A stretch of DNA of 64,000 nucleotides from Buttiauxella agrestis ATCC 33320 (GCF_000735355.1 NZ_JMPI01000030.1:124001-188000), one strand, 5' to 3'; counted from the stretch's first letter, positions 34,174 to 45,466 are shown. Numbers and translations are program-made. The notes: generated by a model not told the origin, from the sequence alone.

Positions 34174-34905
34174 TTGAGTAACTATAACGAGCAGTTTCTG
34201 AAACAAAGTCCTCTGGCAGTATTAGGCGTGTTACGTGATCTTCATAAAAACCAGGTACCAATACGGTTGAGTTGGTCATCCGGGCAGTTTATTAGCAAGA
34301 TTCTTGAGGTCACAGCTTCAGGTTTGATTGTGGATTTTGGTAGCCAGACGCAGGAAAACCAGGCGGCGCAAAAGGCAACGAATATTCAGTTCATCGCCGA
34401 AACCGAAGGTGCAAAGGTGGAATTTATTTTGCCTAAAATGCAGGCGGTGAATTACCTGAACTTACCCGCTTTCCACGCCCCACTCCCGCAGGCGTTATGG
34501 TTTGTGCAACGCCGGGAATATTTCCGTATCACCGCCCCGCTGCAACCGTATTACCACTGCACTGCGATGCTTCCGAACGGTTCGCCTTTCCAGTTCAGAC
34601 TGTGTGATTTGTCATTAGGTGGGATGGGCGCGCTACTTGACGGGCCATTACCGGAAGGATTAAGCGCGGGCATGCGTTTTTCGCAGGTGGAAATGGATTT
34701 AGTGCAGTGGGGGAAATTCCACTTTGATATGCAACTGATAACGCTTTCGGAACGAAAAGTGATCGGCAGTAAAAATGAAACTGTCAGCACGCCACGCCTG
34801 AGTTTCCGCTTTCTAAATGTTAACCCGGCCGTTGAACGTGAATTACAGCGTATTATTTTCGCGCTGGAACGTTCTGCTCGTGAGAAAGCGGGCCGGGTTA
34901 AATAA
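34174..34905 (+). CDS. ycgR: Flagellar brake protein YcgR
   Basis: Binds c-di-GMP and slows the flagellar motor. 243 residues. The N-terminal YcgR domain (1-108) is followed by a PilZ domain with RREYFR (R114, R118) and D145-LSLGG, the c-di-GMP-binding residues. Start: the longest frame begins upstream of the sigma-28 start site, so it is excluded. The TTG at 34174 (LSNYNEQFLK) aligns with the E. coli N-terminus and has GGA 7 bases upstream. The ATG at 34162 has no ribosome site but cannot be fully excluded. It abuts convergent emtA with no gap. Confidence 0.93.
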   Translation: MSNYNEQFLKQSPLAVLGVLRDLHKNQVPIRLSWSSGQFISKILEVTASGLIVDFGSQTQENQAAQKATNIQFIAETEGAKVEFILPKMQAVNYLNLPAFHAPLPQALWFVQRREYFRITAPLQPYYHCTAMLPNGSPFQFRLCDLSLGGMGALLDGPLPEGLSAGMRFSQVEMDLVQWGKFHFDMQLITLSERKVIGSKNETVSTPRLSFRFLNVNPAVERELQRIIFALERSAREKAGRVK

Positions 34906-35514
34906 TTACATGGCGTTTAACGCCTTAGAGACCTTATACAAATAACGCGGCGCCTGTGGTGCCGGGTGGTTCTTCGCTATGTATTCGTAAAATTCGTCCG
35001 GGCTGAGATCATTGATTTCGTCAATGGCATCTTTGCGATCGGAGGAAAACGTTCTCAGCAACGCGCCCGCACCATTGGCATAAGACGCCAGTAATGCGTA
35101 TTGCATCGTTTGCGGATCTTCAATGCCAGCCAGAATACCGTGCTCAAGAATGCTTAAGTAAGCCGTCCCAATCGAGATATTACGTGCCGGGTCTTTTAGC
35201 TCGCTGGTTGACGGCTGCCCGCCCCACCCTAAATGACGATACACGTCTTTGCCTGCCGTTGAGGCTTTAATCTGCATCAGGCCAACCGCATTGGACTTAC
35301 TGACCAGCGTAGGGTTGCCACCTGACTCCACCGCAATAATCGCGGTAACGACTCGCGGGCTAACGCCCCACTCTTTTGCAGCCTGATCGGTGATCGGCAT
35401 CCATGTTAGTGCGCGTTGTACCGGTTTTGTCGGATCCCACTCGGGTTGTTTTGTGGAGTGGCTGGAACAGCCAGCTATAAACAGAACCAACACAATCAGC
35501 CATCTTATATTCAC
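34906..35514 (-). CDS. emtA: Membrane-bound lytic murein endotransglycosylase E
   Basis: Outer-membrane lipoprotein that cuts glycan strands within peptidoglycan. 202 residues (E. coli 203). The lipobox IAGC places lipidation at C16. The SLT (GH23) fold carries catalytic Glu in [15 protein letters not shown], followed by NAVGLMQIK and ASYANGAG. Divergent from ldcA, another murein enzyme. Confidence 0.94.
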   Translation of the reverse strand: MNIRWLIVLVLFIAGCSSHSTKQPEWDPTKPVQRALTWMPITDQAAKEWGVSPRVVTAIIAVESGGNPTLVSKSNAVGLMQIKASTAGKDVYRHLGWGGQPSTSELKDPARNISIGTAYLSILEHGILAGIEDPQTMQYALLASYANGAGALLRTFSSDRKDAIDEINDLSPDEFYEYIAKNHPAPQAPRYLYKVSKALNAM

Positions 35515-35611
35515 ACGTATTATCCTTTACTAATATTCATCGCCGTCAGGCGGGTGACAACACCCGTTTCAAGCGGCATGATAACCAATTCACTTTCAGC
35601 AAGGAAATGCC

Positions 35612-36523
35612 ATGTCGACGATTCGTTTAATTGCCCCTTCAGGTTTCTGTGTTAATCAGGCCGCCGCGGCTCGCGGTATCGAGCGCCTGAAAGCCTCGGG
35701 CCATCGGGTAGAAAACCAATCTGTGGTACCGCGGCGTTTTCAGCGTTTTGCCGGAACGGACGAACAACGACTGGCAGATATTCAGGATTTATCTGCACTT
35801 CCTGAAGAATGCGACATCGTTCTAGCGGTGCGTGGAGGCTACGGTGCCACACGCCTGCTCGAACGTATCGACTATTCCCGACTCGGACTTGCCTTCCGCC
35901 AACGCACGCCGATTATCTGCGGGCACAGCGATTTCACGGCTATTCAACTCGCGCTGCTGTCGCAGACCGGTACCGTCACGTTTAGTGGCCCTATGCTGGC
36001 CGGTAATTTTGGTGCAGATGAGCTCAATAGTTTTACCTGGCAGCATTTTTGGCAGGCGATTACTGAACCGAAATTTACGCTGAACTGGCAAAGCCCGACG
36101 CCTGCGTGCTCCGCGAGCGGCACCCTTTGGGGCGGTAACCTGGCGATGCTGGTTTCGCTGATTGGCTCGCCGTGGCTGAGCGTGATTGATGGCGGTATTT
36201 TGGTGGTCGAAGATATCAACGAACATCCTTTCCGTGTGGAACGATTGTTGTTGCAACTTCATCACGCCGGGATTTTAGCGCGCCAGAAAGCGCTGATTTT
36301 GGGCAGCTTCAATGGCGCAACCTTAAGCGATTATGACGGCGACTATAATTTCGATGAGATGTGTCGAATGTTGCAGCAGCGGTTGTCTATTCCTGTGCTG
36401 CGTGGTTTACCGTTTGGACACGAACCAGAAACCGTTACCCTGCCATTAGGCGCTTATGGAGAACTGCAACACGACGGGCAGACTGCGAGTCTCACCATCA
36501 GCGGTCATCCAGTAATGAGATAA
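35612..36523 (+). CDS. ldcA: LD-carboxypeptidase A (murein tetrapeptidase)
   Basis: Cytoplasmic serine peptidase that removes the terminal D-Ala from recycled tetrapeptides; in E. coli its loss causes stationary-phase lysis. 303 residues, S66 family. Nucleophile S106 in ICGHSDFTA; the Glu in VVEDINEHPFRVER and the His in GLPFGHEPETVTL complete the triad. RBS AAGGAA precedes the ATG. Confidence 0.94.
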   Translation: MSTIRLIAPSGFCVNQAAAARGIERLKASGHRVENQSVVPRRFQRFAGTDEQRLADIQDLSALPEECDIVLAVRGGYGATRLLERIDYSRLGLAFRQRTPIICGHSDFTAIQLALLSQTGTVTFSGPMLAGNFGADELNSFTWQHFWQAITEPKFTLNWQSPTPACSASGTLWGGNLAMLVSLIGSPWLSVIDGGILVVEDINEHPFRVERLLLQLHHAGILARQKALILGSFNGATLSDYDGDYNFDEMCRMLQQRLSIPVLRGLPFGHEPETVTLPLGAYGELQHDGQTASLTISGHPVMR

Positions 36524-36623
36524 AATAAGTAGAATATGCCCCTCAGAAAGCACAATGAATCAATGCTTTCCGTGTTAAAATTTGCTTCACGAATAGAGTC
36601 ACACGCAAAGGAGAAAGATAATT

Positions 36624-38354
36624 TTGGACGCAGGGGCGATAGTCAGTCTGTTTATTTTAGGTTCCGTTCTGGTAACTTGTAGCATCTTATTGAGTTCTTT
36701 TTCCTCGCGTCTTGGTATCCCCATTCTGGTTATCTTCCTCGCCATCGGCATGTTGGCAGGGATTGACGGAATCGGTGGCATCCCGTTTGATAATTATCCT
36801 TTCGCGTATTTAATCAGTAACCTGGCGCTGGCAGTAATTCTGCTTGATGGCGGAATGCGCACCCAGGCCAGTTCGTTTCGCGTCGCCCTCGGCCCCGCAC
36901 TTTCGCTTGCCACCGTAGGCGTGCTGATCACGTCGGGTTTAACCGGCATGGCAGCGGCCTGGCTGTTTAACCTCAACCTGATTGAAGGCCTGCTGATTGG
37001 TGCCATCGTTGGCTCGACCGATGCGGCAGCGGTGTTCTCCTTGCTGGGCGGTAAAGGGCTGAACGAACGTGTTGGCGCAACGCTCGAAATTGAGTCCGGT
37101 AGTAACGATCCGATGGCGGTGTTTTTAACCATCACGCTCATCGAGATGATTCAGCATGGGCAAACTGGCCTGAGCTGGATGTTCCTCATGGATATCATTC
37201 AACAGTTTGGTCTGGGGATTGTGCTTGGCCTTGGCGGTGGTTATTTGCTGTTGCAAATGATCAACCGTATTACGCTGCCTCAGGGTTTGTATCCCCTGCT
37301 CGCATTAAGCGGCGGGATTATGGTGTTTGGCATCACCACCGCTTTAGACGGTAGCGGGATTCTGGCGGTTTATCTGTGCGGATTCTTGCTCGGCAACCGC
37401 CCTATTCGCAGCCGCTTTGGCATTCTGCAAAATTTTGACGGCCTGGCGTGGTTTGCACAAATCGGCATGTTCCTGGTGTTGGGACTGCTGGTTAATCCCA
37501 CCGATCTGTTGCCGATTGCCATTCCGGCGCTGTTATTGTCCATCTGGATGATTTTCTTTGCGCGCCCTCTTTCTGTGTTCCTCGGCCTGCTTCCGTTCCG
37601 TGGCTTTAATCTGCGCGAGCGGGTGTTTATCAGTTGGGTTGGGTTACGCGGCGCGGTGCCGATTATCCTCGCGGTGTTCCCGATGATGGCAGGGCTTGAG
37701 AACGCGCGGCTGTTCTTTAATGTTGCGTTCTTCGTGGTGCTGGTGTCGCTGTTGCTGCAAGGCACATCGCTCGGGTGGGCGGCTAAAAAAGCCAAAGTGG
37801 TGGTGCCGCCCGTCGGCTGGCCGGTTTCGCGCGTCGGTCTGGATATCCACCCGGAAAACCCGTGGGAGCAGTTTGTTTACCAGTTAAGTGAAGACAAGTG
37901 GTGTATTGGCGCGTCGCTTCGTGACCTGAAAATGCCGAAAGACACGCGAATTGCCGCGCTGTTCCGGGACAATACGCTGCTGCACCCGAATGACCGCACC
38001 CGTTTGCAAGTCGGCGATGTGCTGTGTGTGATTGGCCGCGAGCGTGATTTACCCGCCCTGGGTAAAATGTTTAGCCAGTCGCCGCCAGTGGCGCTCGATC
38101 AGCGCTTCTTTGGTGACTTTATTCTCGAAGCCAGTGCGCAGTTTGCCGATGTGGCAACGATTTACGGGCTGGAACTGGATGATAACGTCGATACCCAGCA
38201 AACGCTGGGCGAATTTGTGGTCGGCATGTTAGGTGGCGCGCCGGTTGTCGGTGACCAGGTGGAGTTTGCCGGGATGATTTGGACGGTCGCCGAGAAAGAA
38301 GATAACCAGGTGCGTAAAATCGGTGTGCGCGTAGAAAGCGAAGAAACGGAGTAA
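36624..38354 (+). CDS. cvrA: K+/H+ antiporter CvrA (NhaP2)
   Basis: CPA1 antiporter that exports potassium and helps cell-volume control at low osmolarity. 576 residues. About 12 helices span residues 1-390, including [16 protein letters not shown] and [13 protein letters not shown], whose Asp residues carry cations. A cytoplasmic TrkA-C-like and CorC/HlyC-type regulatory part covers 410-576. Start is TTG at 36624, supported by AAGGAG upstream and by alignment with the E. coli MDA.. start. Confidence 0.93.
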   Translation: MDAGAIVSLFILGSVLVTCSILLSSFSSRLGIPILVIFLAIGMLAGIDGIGGIPFDNYPFAYLISNLALAVILLDGGMRTQASSFRVALGPALSLATVGVLITSGLTGMAAAWLFNLNLIEGLLIGAIVGSTDAAAVFSLLGGKGLNERVGATLEIESGSNDPMAVFLTITLIEMIQHGQTGLSWMFLMDIIQQFGLGIVLGLGGGYLLLQMINRITLPQGLYPLLALSGGIMVFGITTALDGSGILAVYLCGFLLGNRPIRSRFGILQNFDGLAWFAQIGMFLVLGLLVNPTDLLPIAIPALLLSIWMIFFARPLSVFLGLLPFRGFNLRERVFISWVGLRGAVPIILAVFPMMAGLENARLFFNVAFFVVLVSLLLQGTSLGWAAKKAKVVVPPVGWPVSRVGLDIHPENPWEQFVYQLSEDKWCIGASLRDLKMPKDTRIAALFRDNTLLHPNDRTRLQVGDVLCVIGRERDLPALGKMFSQSPPVALDQRFFGDFILEASAQFADVATIYGLELDDNVDTQQTLGEFVVGMLGGAPVVGDQVEFAGMIWTVAEKEDNQVRKIGVRVESEETE

Positions 38355-38366
38355 ATTAGGTTTGTG

Positions 38367-38397
38367 CCGGATGACGCTTGCGCTTATCCGGCCTACA
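38367..38397. repeat. Single REP unit
   Basis: GCCGGATGACGC..GCGCTTATCCGGC, the classic enterobacterial REP pattern, between convergent cvrA and dadX. Same family as the units at 23430 and 25050. Confidence 0.85.
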
Positions 38398-38419
38398 AAT
38401 GCTGGACCAGGTTAAAAGA

Positions 38420-39493
38420 TTAGGATGTTGTAACTACGGGCACGCGCGGGGCCAAAGCGCACATTAATTCATACCCTACCGTACCCGCCGCCTGCGCCAC
38501 ATCATCAATTTTCACCGCATTCCCCCACAATTCAACCGGACTGCCAATTCCCGCATTCGGGCAAGGGGTCAGGTCAACGGTCAACATATCCATGGAAATT
38601 GCGCCAACGATATGAGTGAGTACGCCGTCAACACGCACTGGCGTGCCTGTCGGCGCAATGCGCGGATAGCCGTCAGCATAACCGCAGGCGACGATACCAA
38701 TCCGCTGTTCGGTGTCCGCCCGATAACGACTGCCATAACCTACCGTATCGCCCGCTTTCAGATTCTGGACACCGATAATTTCACTTTGCAAACTCATGAC
38801 CGGTTGCAGACCGCTGGTGGCAACATCACACCACTGGCCGCTTGGCGATGCACCATACAGGATGATCCCCGGACGAACCCAGTCAAAATGCGCTTCCGGA
38901 TGCCACAACGTGGCCGCCGAGTTAGAAACAGAACGCGGGCAATCCAGCCCTTCTGCTGCTTGCTCAATGCGTTTCATCGGCTCGACTATGCCGTCGGGTT
39001 GCTCTGCATCGGCAAAATGCGCCATCAGCGTGAGTTGCCCAACGTTAGCAATAACGCGTAACTGTTGCCAGATGGAATGAACACGGTCAGGGCTGAACCC
39101 CAGGCGGTTCATCCCACTGTTTATCTTCAGGTACACATCTAATGGCGCATTCAGTTTGGCCCTGGCTAAGGCTTTGACCTGCCAGTTGCTGTGCAAACTG
39201 GTGGTTAACCGATACTCATCAAACAACGGCAATTCATCGGCGTGAAAGAAACCTTCGAGCATGAGAATCGGCCCTTTCCATCCGCGCTCACGCAGTAAAA
39301 TTGCCTCTTCAATATTTAACATTGCAAAGCCGTCGGTATCACTTAATACCGACCAGACACGCTCAATTCCATGACCATAAGCATTCGCTTTAACGACGGA
39401 CCAGACACGCGAATGGGGAGCAGCCTGGCGGACAATGTTTAAATTGTTACGCAGCGCGCTGAGGTTCAGCGTCGCAACAACCGGACGGGACAT
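38420..39493 (-). CDS. dadX: Catabolic alanine racemase
   Basis: PLP enzyme that turns L-alanine into D-alanine for DadA. 357 residues. PLP lysine K35 in VVKANAYGHG. The second catalytic Tyr sits in the C-terminal beta domain (DTVGYGSRYRAD). Follows dadA by 21 bases in the dadAX operon. Confidence 0.95.
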   Translation of the reverse strand: MSRPVVATLNLSALRNNLNIVRQAAPHSRVWSVVKANAYGHGIERVWSVLSDTDGFAMLNIEEAILLRERGWKGPILMLEGFFHADELPLFDEYRLTTSLHSNWQVKALARAKLNAPLDVYLKINSGMNRLGFSPDRVHSIWQQLRVIANVGQLTLMAHFADAEQPDGIVEPMKRIEQAAEGLDCPRSVSNSAATLWHPEAHFDWVRPGIILYGASPSGQWCDVATSGLQPVMSLQSEIIGVQNLKAGDTVGYGSRYRADTEQRIGIVACGYADGYPRIAPTGTPVRVDGVLTHIVGAISMDMLTVDLTPCPNAGIGSPVELWGNAVKIDDVAQAAGTVGYELMCALAPRVPVVTTS

Positions 39494-39514
39494 GTGTCCT
39501 CTCCTTGTTTTAAT

Positions 39515-40813
39515 TTAGTTATGAGCGTTGTGCAGACGCTGCGAGCCTGTCGGCCTGAAACCCGGTGAGTAACGCGCCACCGCAAGATCATCAAAGGGAA
39601 TGGCGGGCGTTCTTCCAGAAATTAAGTCACTGAGCATCTGGCCTGAGCCACAGGCCATCGTCCAACCCAGCGTGCCATGGCCGGTATTGAGCCACAAATT
39701 TTTGAACGGAGTGCGCCCAACAATCGGTGTGCCATCTGGCGTCATCGGACGTAGACCGGTCCAGAATGTTGCCTGCTCCACATGCCCACCACGCGGATAA
39801 AGATCACGCACGACCATTTCCAGAGTTTCACGACGCGGTTGCAGCAACTCAGTGTTAAAGCCAACAATTTCTGCCATCCCGCCCACGCGGATGCGCTGGT
39901 CAAAACGCGTGATAGCAATTTTGTATGTTTCATCGAGAATAGTCGAAACCGGCGCGCCTTGCTCGTCGGCAATCGGGATGGTCAGCGAATAGCCTTTGAG
40001 CGGATAGACAGGAATATCAACGATATTTTTCAGTAAACCAGTGGAATAAGAGCCGAAAGCGACGACATAAGCATCCGCTTTGACGACCTCTTTACCACAC
40101 TGCACGCCATAAATACTTTGCCCTTCATATAGCAAACGATCGACTGGCGTGTTGAAACGAAACTCAACGCCCGCCTCTGCCGCCATACGCGCCAGATTTT
40201 GGGTAAACAGTTGGCAATCACCCGTTTCATCATTGGGTAACCGCAATCCACCGGTCAGTTTATGGGCGACATCAGCCAGGGCAGGTTCGACCTCGGCTAA
40301 ACGACTGGCTTCAAGCAACTGATAAGGCACGCCTGCATCTTTGAGAACAGCGATATCTTTGGCAGCGTTTTCGTACTGCTGCGCGGTGCGGAACAACTGG
40401 AGCGTGCCGCCCTGCCGTCCTTCGTACTGAATATTGGTGGTATGGCGCAATTCTTTCAGGCAGTCACGGCTGTATTCCGCTAGACGCACCATGCGACCTT
40501 TGTTTTCCATGTAATGGCGCATGTCGCAGTTACGCAACATTTGCAGCATCCATTTGAGCTGGAACTGTGTGCCATCGAGGCTGATTGCCAGCGGCGCATG
40601 GCGCTGGAACATCCATTTAATGGCTTTGAGCGGAACGCCAGGTGCAGCCCATGGCGCAGCATAACCCGGCGAAATTTGCCCGGCATTCGCCGCGCTGGTT
40701 TCCATTGCCGGCCCAGCTTCCCTGTCGATAACCGTGACATCATGCCCAGCCTGGCGCAAATACCAGGCACTGCTGACACCGACTACGCCACTTCCCAGCA
40801 CCACAACACGCAT
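39515..40813 (-). CDS. dadA: D-amino-acid dehydrogenase
   Basis: FAD enzyme of the inner membrane that oxidises D-alanine to pyruvate and ammonia, feeding electrons to quinone. 432 residues. N-terminal Rossmann motif [17 protein letters not shown] binds FAD. C-terminal [15 protein letters not shown] is typical of the DAO fold. Start ATG at 40813 has GGTGGA 7 bases upstream; the ATG 6 bases earlier is too close to it. First gene of dadAX. Confidence 0.95.
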   Translation of the reverse strand: MRVVVLGSGVVGVSSAWYLRQAGHDVTVIDREAGPAMETSAANAGQISPGYAAPWAAPGVPLKAIKWMFQRHAPLAISLDGTQFQLKWMLQMLRNCDMRHYMENKGRMVRLAEYSRDCLKELRHTTNIQYEGRQGGTLQLFRTAQQYENAAKDIAVLKDAGVPYQLLEASRLAEVEPALADVAHKLTGGLRLPNDETGDCQLFTQNLARMAAEAGVEFRFNTPVDRLLYEGQSIYGVQCGKEVVKADAYVVAFGSYSTGLLKNIVDIPVYPLKGYSLTIPIADEQGAPVSTILDETYKIAITRFDQRIRVGGMAEIVGFNTELLQPRRETLEMVVRDLYPRGGHVEQATFWTGLRPMTPDGTPIVGRTPFKNLWLNTGHGTLGWTMACGSGQMLSDLISGRTPAIPFDDLAVARYSPGFRPTGSQRLHNAHN

Positions 40814-40903
40814 AACCATTCCACCATTTAGCTAAAAGAATAATCTTCTGATTACAAATTGATAACTCAGATGAAAATGTTATTCAACATATGGCTTTGT
40901 TAT

Positions 40904-40919
40904 AGTGACTTTCCTCACA
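40904..40919. promoter_or_regulatory. CRP-site candidate upstream of dadA
   Basis: AGTGA-CTTTCC-TCACA matches 9 of 10 key positions of TGTGA-N6-TCACA. It is 91-106 bp before dadA, whose E. coli promoter is CRP- and Lrp-controlled. The 326 bp gap to ycgB holds no gene. Confidence 0.65.
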
Positions 40920-41139
40920 TCCTGGCCTGATATAGCAGCTTCGTGATTATTAGAACCTCCTGCTTGGTACAATATTTTCAACAAAATATTATGCTACTTA
41001 TTGGATTGGTAACGGGGTATTGGAATACGTAAATCGCGTGGAAAAAATTTTGCTTGCAGCAGCTAAGTTTCAGGAGTTGTCTATTCTTGAAAGTGAGGCT
41101 TTCCATTCAGAGAGAGCCGCCAACAATGAGGGCGCGCTG

Positions 41140-42675
41140 ATGGCTATTGTTACTGATTCCGCCACAAAGGATTCTAAACGTCTAAGTGATGGACCTGACT
41201 GGACGTTCGAGCTGCTTGATGTCTATCTCGCTGAGATAGATCGTGTTGCCAAACTCTATCGCCTGGAGACTTATCCTCATCAAATTGAAGTGATTACCTC
41301 CGAACAAATGATGGATGCGTATTCGAGTGTCGGGATGCCGATTAACTATCCTCATTGGTCGTTTGGTAAAAAGTTCATTGAAACGGAACGGCTGTATAAG
41401 CACGGGCAACAGGGTCTGGCCTACGAAATTGTCATCAACTCCAATCCGTGTATCGCCTATCTGATGGAAGAAAACACCATCACGATGCAGGCGCTGGTGA
41501 TTGCTCATGCGTGCTACGGGCATAACTCGTTCTTCAAAAACAATTACTTATTCCGTAGCTGGACGGATGCCAGCTCGATTATCGATTACCTGATTTTCGC
41601 GCGTAAATATATTACCGAGTGTGAAGAACGCTACGGCGTGGACGAAGTTGAACGTCTGCTCGACTCTTGCCATGCGTTGATGAACTACGGCGTTGACCGT
41701 TACAAACGTCCGCAAAAAATATCCTTGCAAGAAGAGACCGCCCGGCAAAAAAGCCGCGAGGAGTATCTGCAAAGCCAGGTGAACACGTTGTGGCGCACGC
41801 TACCACGTCGTGAAGAAGAAAAGACGGTGGCCGAAGCGCGCCGTTATCCTTCTGAGCCACAGGAAAACTTACTCTATTTTATGGAGAAAAATGCGCCGTT
41901 GCTGGAGTCCTGGCAGCGTGAGATTTTACGTATCGTACGTAAAGTCAGCCAGTATTTTTACCCGCAGAAACAGACTCAGGTGATGAACGAAGGCTGGGCG
42001 ACGTTCTGGCACTACACCATTCTTAACCATCTGTATGATGAAGGAAAAGTGACCGACAGGTTTATGCTGGAGTTCTTGCATAGCCACACCAATGTGGTGT
42101 TTCAGCCGCCGTATAACAGCCCGTGGTACAACGGAATTAACCCGTATGCACTCGGCTTCGCGATGTTCCAGGACATCAAGCGGATTTGTCAGTCGCCTAC
42201 TGAAGAAGACCGTTATTGGTTCCCGGATATTGCGGGTAAAGATTGGCTGGAAACGCTGCATTTCGCGATGCGCGATTTCAAAGATGAAAGTTTTATCAGC
42301 CAGTTTTTGTCGCCAAAACTGATGCGTGATTTCCGCCTGTTTACGGTGCTGGACGATGACCGCAATAACTATCTTGAAATTGCCGCCATTCATAACGAAG
42401 AGGGTTATCGCAAGATTCGTGCCGAGCTTTCAGCTCAGTACAATCTGAGTAACCTTGAGCCTAACATTCAAGTCTGGAATGTTGATTTACGTGGCGACCG
42501 TTCGCTGACTTTGCGATACATCCCGCATAACCGCGCCCCGCTGGATAAAGGCCGTCGTGAAGTGCTGAAGCATGTTCATCGCCTTTGGGGCTTTGATGTC
42601 ACTCTTGAGCAGCAAAATGAAGATGGCAGTGTTGAGTTACTTGAACGCTGCCCTCCAAGGCTCAATAGTCTGTAA
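41140..42675 (+). CDS. ycgB: SpoVR-family protein YcgB
   Basis: 511 residues, a close match to E. coli YcgB (510). The SpoVR domain covers almost all of it (DGPDWTFELLDVYLAEIDRVAKLY, HWSFGKKF, NEGWATFWHY). The HACYGHNSFF and NEGWATFWH motifs with His and Glu suggest a metal site. Molecular role is not settled; E. coli expresses it under stress. Start is the ATG at 41140 behind TGAGGG, aligned with the E. coli start; the frame extends 40 codons upstream without support. Confidence 0.92.
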   Translation: MAIVTDSATKDSKRLSDGPDWTFELLDVYLAEIDRVAKLYRLETYPHQIEVITSEQMMDAYSSVGMPINYPHWSFGKKFIETERLYKHGQQGLAYEIVINSNPCIAYLMEENTITMQALVIAHACYGHNSFFKNNYLFRSWTDASSIIDYLIFARKYITECEERYGVDEVERLLDSCHALMNYGVDRYKRPQKISLQEETARQKSREEYLQSQVNTLWRTLPRREEEKTVAEARRYPSEPQENLLYFMEKNAPLLESWQREILRIVRKVSQYFYPQKQTQVMNEGWATFWHYTILNHLYDEGKVTDRFMLEFLHSHTNVVFQPPYNSPWYNGINPYALGFAMFQDIKRICQSPTEEDRYWFPDIAGKDWLETLHFAMRDFKDESFISQFLSPKLMRDFRLFTVLDDDRNNYLEIAAIHNEEGYRKIRAELSAQYNLSNLEPNIQVWNVDLRGDRSLTLRYIPHNRAPLDKGRREVLKHVHRLWGFDVTLEQQNEDGSVELLERCPPRLNSL

Positions 42676-42680
42676 GCATA

Positions 42681-42709
42681 AAAAAACGCTTCCTTCGGGA
42701 AGCGTTTTT
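42681..42709. terminator. Bidirectional terminator ycgB / fadR
   Basis: ACGCTTCC-TTCG-GGAAGCGT with A-run before and T-run after. Serves the convergent ycgB and fadR. Confidence 0.92.
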
Positions 42710-42739
42710 CGTTTTGCTGTCGGCAAGGGTAATGCTCGC

Positions 42740-43459
42740 CTATCGGCTGTGCATCGCCAAATCGCCCGGTAAATTTTTCTGCATTCGATGCCAGATATCA
42801 CCACTTTCACGCCCATAAGTACGCACGGTATCAAAGACTTGATCGTGCAAACCTTGTTGGCAAATTTCAGCCAGACGATGGTAGAAACCTAACGCCAGGC
42901 TGCGTGCTTCCGGACTAGAGAAATAATGACGCCCGATACGGGTGTATAACCCTTTCATTCCATTAAGGATTAGACCGTAGATCGGGTTTCCTGAAGCAAA
43001 TGCCAGGCCACGGAAAATGTTGTAATCAAGCTTTGCAAACGCATCAGCATGGTCTTCAACACTGTTCGCGGTCGCCAGAACTTCTTGCGCTTTATCCGGA
43101 TGCTGACGAACAGCGGTACGAATAAAAATAGTCGCGATGTTCGTTCGCACTGACAGCAGGTTATCGATCAACTGCGGCACGCTGTCGTGATCGAGACGCG
43201 CCAGAGTTTCCAGAATGTTTAAACCGGAGGTTTCCCAGAAGTTGTTCACTTTGGTCGGCTTACCATGCTGAATTGTTAACCAGCCATCACGCGCCAGACG
43301 CTGAAGCACCTCGCGCAATGTGGTACGGGTCACACCAATCAGTTCGGATAATTCACGTTCAGCCGGAAGAATAGTTCCCGGCGCGAAGCGGTTATTCCAG
43401 ATACTTTCGATGATGTATTCTTCCGCGAAACCCGCTGGGCTCTGCGCCTTAATGACCAT
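42740..43459 (-). CDS. fadR: Fatty-acid metabolism regulator FadR
   Basis: GntR-type repressor of fad genes and activator of fabA/fabB; released by long-chain acyl-CoA. 239 residues, same as E. coli. Winged helix at about 10-72 ([30 protein letters not shown]); the helical acyl-CoA domain covers 80-230. A predicted target, the fadD operator, lies further right in this window. Confidence 0.96.
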   Translation of the reverse strand: MVIKAQSPAGFAEEYIIESIWNNRFAPGTILPAERELSELIGVTRTTLREVLQRLARDGWLTIQHGKPTKVNNFWETSGLNILETLARLDHDSVPQLIDNLLSVRTNIATIFIRTAVRQHPDKAQEVLATANSVEDHADAFAKLDYNIFRGLAFASGNPIYGLILNGMKGLYTRIGRHYFSSPEARSLALGFYHRLAEICQQGLHDQVFDTVRTYGRESGDIWHRMQKNLPGDLAMHSR

Positions 43460-43736
43460 AGTATGCTTTCCATTACACAGGTTTTGCTAAAGAGACTCAT
43501 CATACCAGATGCCTTGCGGCGCAGGTAGCGGTGACAACCGCCAATTCTGGAATCATGGTTTAATTTTGTGGGTCAATCACACAACTAAAGAATATTCCTA
43601 TGCCTTGATTGATATCTTGTGCGCGAGTACCCTGAAACGACACAACTGAACACAACTTTATATTTATCCGCACTATTTCGCTTTTAAGATCGGGGAGATG
43701 GCTTCACCTCACCCGGCTTCGAGGTAATACGGATAA

Positions 43737-45323
43737 ATGGAGCATGAAAATTCTACGATGGAAATGTCTACCGGGCGCGCGCTATTCCGCAACTTCTTAG
43801 GTCAATCACCGAACTGGTACAAACTGACTTTACTGACTTTTTTAGTCATTAACCCGTTGGTCTTTTGGTTTGTCAGCCCTTTTATTGCAGGCTGGCTGTT
43901 GGTTGCAGAGTTTATTTTCACCCTCGCAATGGCATTGAAATGCTATCCGCTTCTGCCTGGTGGTCTGCTGGCCATTGAAGCGGTGTTTGTTGGGATGACC
44001 AGTGCCGATCATGTGCGGGAAGAAATTGCCTCAAATCTTGAAGTGTTGCTGCTGCTGATATTTATGGTGGCGGGCATCTACTTTATGAAGCAGCTTTTGC
44101 TTCTGGTCTTTACCAAGTTGCTGCTGGGTATCCGTTCAAAAATTCTGCTTTCACTCTCTTTTTGTATCGCTGCGGCATTTTTATCCGCATTCCTGGATGC
44201 CCTCACCGTGGTCGCGGTTGTCATCAGCGTCGCGGTTGGTTTTTATGATATCTACCACCGTGTCGCCTCTACCGGGTGTCTCGACGATGATATCCAGGAT
44301 GACACTCTCCTTGATTCCGATAACCGCTCCACTCTCGAACAATTCCGCGCATTTTTACGCAGCCTGATGATGCATGCCGGTGTCGGCACCGCACTCGGTG
44401 GCGTGATGACGATGGTCGGCGAGCCGCAGAACCTGATTATTGCGAAAAGTGCGGGTTGGCATTTTGGCGATTTCCTTCTGCGTATGGCACCAGTGACAAT
44501 TCCTGTTCTGATCTGTGGTTTAGCGACCTGCGTACTACTGGAGATGACCAAGATCCTCGGTTATGGCGAAAAACTGCCGGAAAAAGTTCGCGGTATTTTG
44601 CAGGATTATGATACCCAAAGTGCGCAAAAACGTACCCGTCAGGACAAAGTGAAACTGGTGGTTCAGGCGTTAATTGGCGTCTGGCTGGTGATTGCTCTGG
44701 CACTGCATTTAGCCGAAGTTGGGTTAATCGGGTTGTCGGTGATTATCTTTGCTACCGCGCTATGCGGCGTGACTGATGAACATCAGATAGGAAAAGCATT
44801 TACCGAGGCGTTACCCTTCACCGCCCTGCTTACGGTGTTTTTCGCTGTTGTGGCCGTGATAATCGACCAGCATTTGTTTACACCCGTTATCCACTTTGTA
44901 TTGCAGGCTGAACCGCATTCGCAGCTGGCGTTGTTCTATCTGTTCAACGGTATTTTGTCGTCGATTTCCGATAATGTATTCGTCGGCACCGTTTACATCA
45001 ACGAAGCGAAAGCCGCTCTTACCCACGGTATTATCGATCTCAAACAGTTTGAGTTATTGGCAGTGGCGATTAACACCGGCACGAATTTACCTTCAGTCGC
45101 CACGCCAAACGGCCAGGCCGCCTTCTTGTTCCTGCTGACTTCAGCGCTGGCTCCGCTCATTCGTCTTTCGTATGGGCGCATGGTGTTGATGGCATTGCCG
45201 TATACGCTGGTACTGACGCTGGTCGGTCTGTTGTGCGTTGAATTTACTTTGGTCCCGGCAACCGAGTGGATGGCACATGCCGGTTGGATTTCATCGCCAG
45301 TAATGGATGCTGTAACGCACTAA
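43737..45323 (+). CDS. nhaB: Na+/H+ antiporter NhaB
   Basis: Electrogenic sodium/proton antiporter of the inner membrane. 528 residues with 12 predicted helices; core motifs [22 protein letters not shown] and [21 protein letters not shown]. Longer than E. coli NhaB (513): about 7 extra residues after the start ([17 protein letters not shown] against MEISWGRALW) and a longer C-terminus. The ATG at 43737 follows GAGGT. Convention places the E. coli start at the same ATG; an internal ATG at 43758 is an alternative. Confidence 0.94.
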   Translation: MEHENSTMEMSTGRALFRNFLGQSPNWYKLTLLTFLVINPLVFWFVSPFIAGWLLVAEFIFTLAMALKCYPLLPGGLLAIEAVFVGMTSADHVREEIASNLEVLLLLIFMVAGIYFMKQLLLLVFTKLLLGIRSKILLSLSFCIAAAFLSAFLDALTVVAVVISVAVGFYDIYHRVASTGCLDDDIQDDTLLDSDNRSTLEQFRAFLRSLMMHAGVGTALGGVMTMVGEPQNLIIAKSAGWHFGDFLLRMAPVTIPVLICGLATCVLLEMTKILGYGEKLPEKVRGILQDYDTQSAQKRTRQDKVKLVVQALIGVWLVIALALHLAEVGLIGLSVIIFATALCGVTDEHQIGKAFTEALPFTALLTVFFAVVAVIIDQHLFTPVIHFVLQAEPHSQLALFYLFNGILSSISDNVFVGTVYINEAKAALTHGIIDLKQFELLAVAINTGTNLPSVATPNGQAAFLFLLTSALAPLIRLSYGRMVLMALPYTLVLTLVGLLCVEFTLVPATEWMAHAGWISSPVMDAVTH

Positions 45324-45329
45324 ACAAAA

Positions 45330-45363
45330 CTAACGGGTTGTCCACCGCCCGTTTAGTTTTTTG
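45330..45363 (+). terminator. nhaB terminator
   Basis: AACTAACGGG and CCCGTTTAGTT form a stem with one bulge, followed by TTTTTT. Confidence 0.75.
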
Positions 45364-45466
45364 TCTGATAAACATTCAATTAGCGTGTTATTTTGATGTG
45401 CCTACTGGCACAGAAATCGAATTCGTTTACACTGCCGACTCAACGCATGTTGCAGGGATACTGATT

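Noticed and set aside
41020-41139. 40-residue extension of YcgB
   Set aside because: No ribosome site and no match to the family start; the ATG at 41140 aligns with E. coli.
45266-45466. N-terminal extension of DsbB into nhaB
   Set aside because: Adds 67 residues unlike DsbB and overlaps nhaB; the ATG at 45467 has a ribosome site and gives the exact family length.
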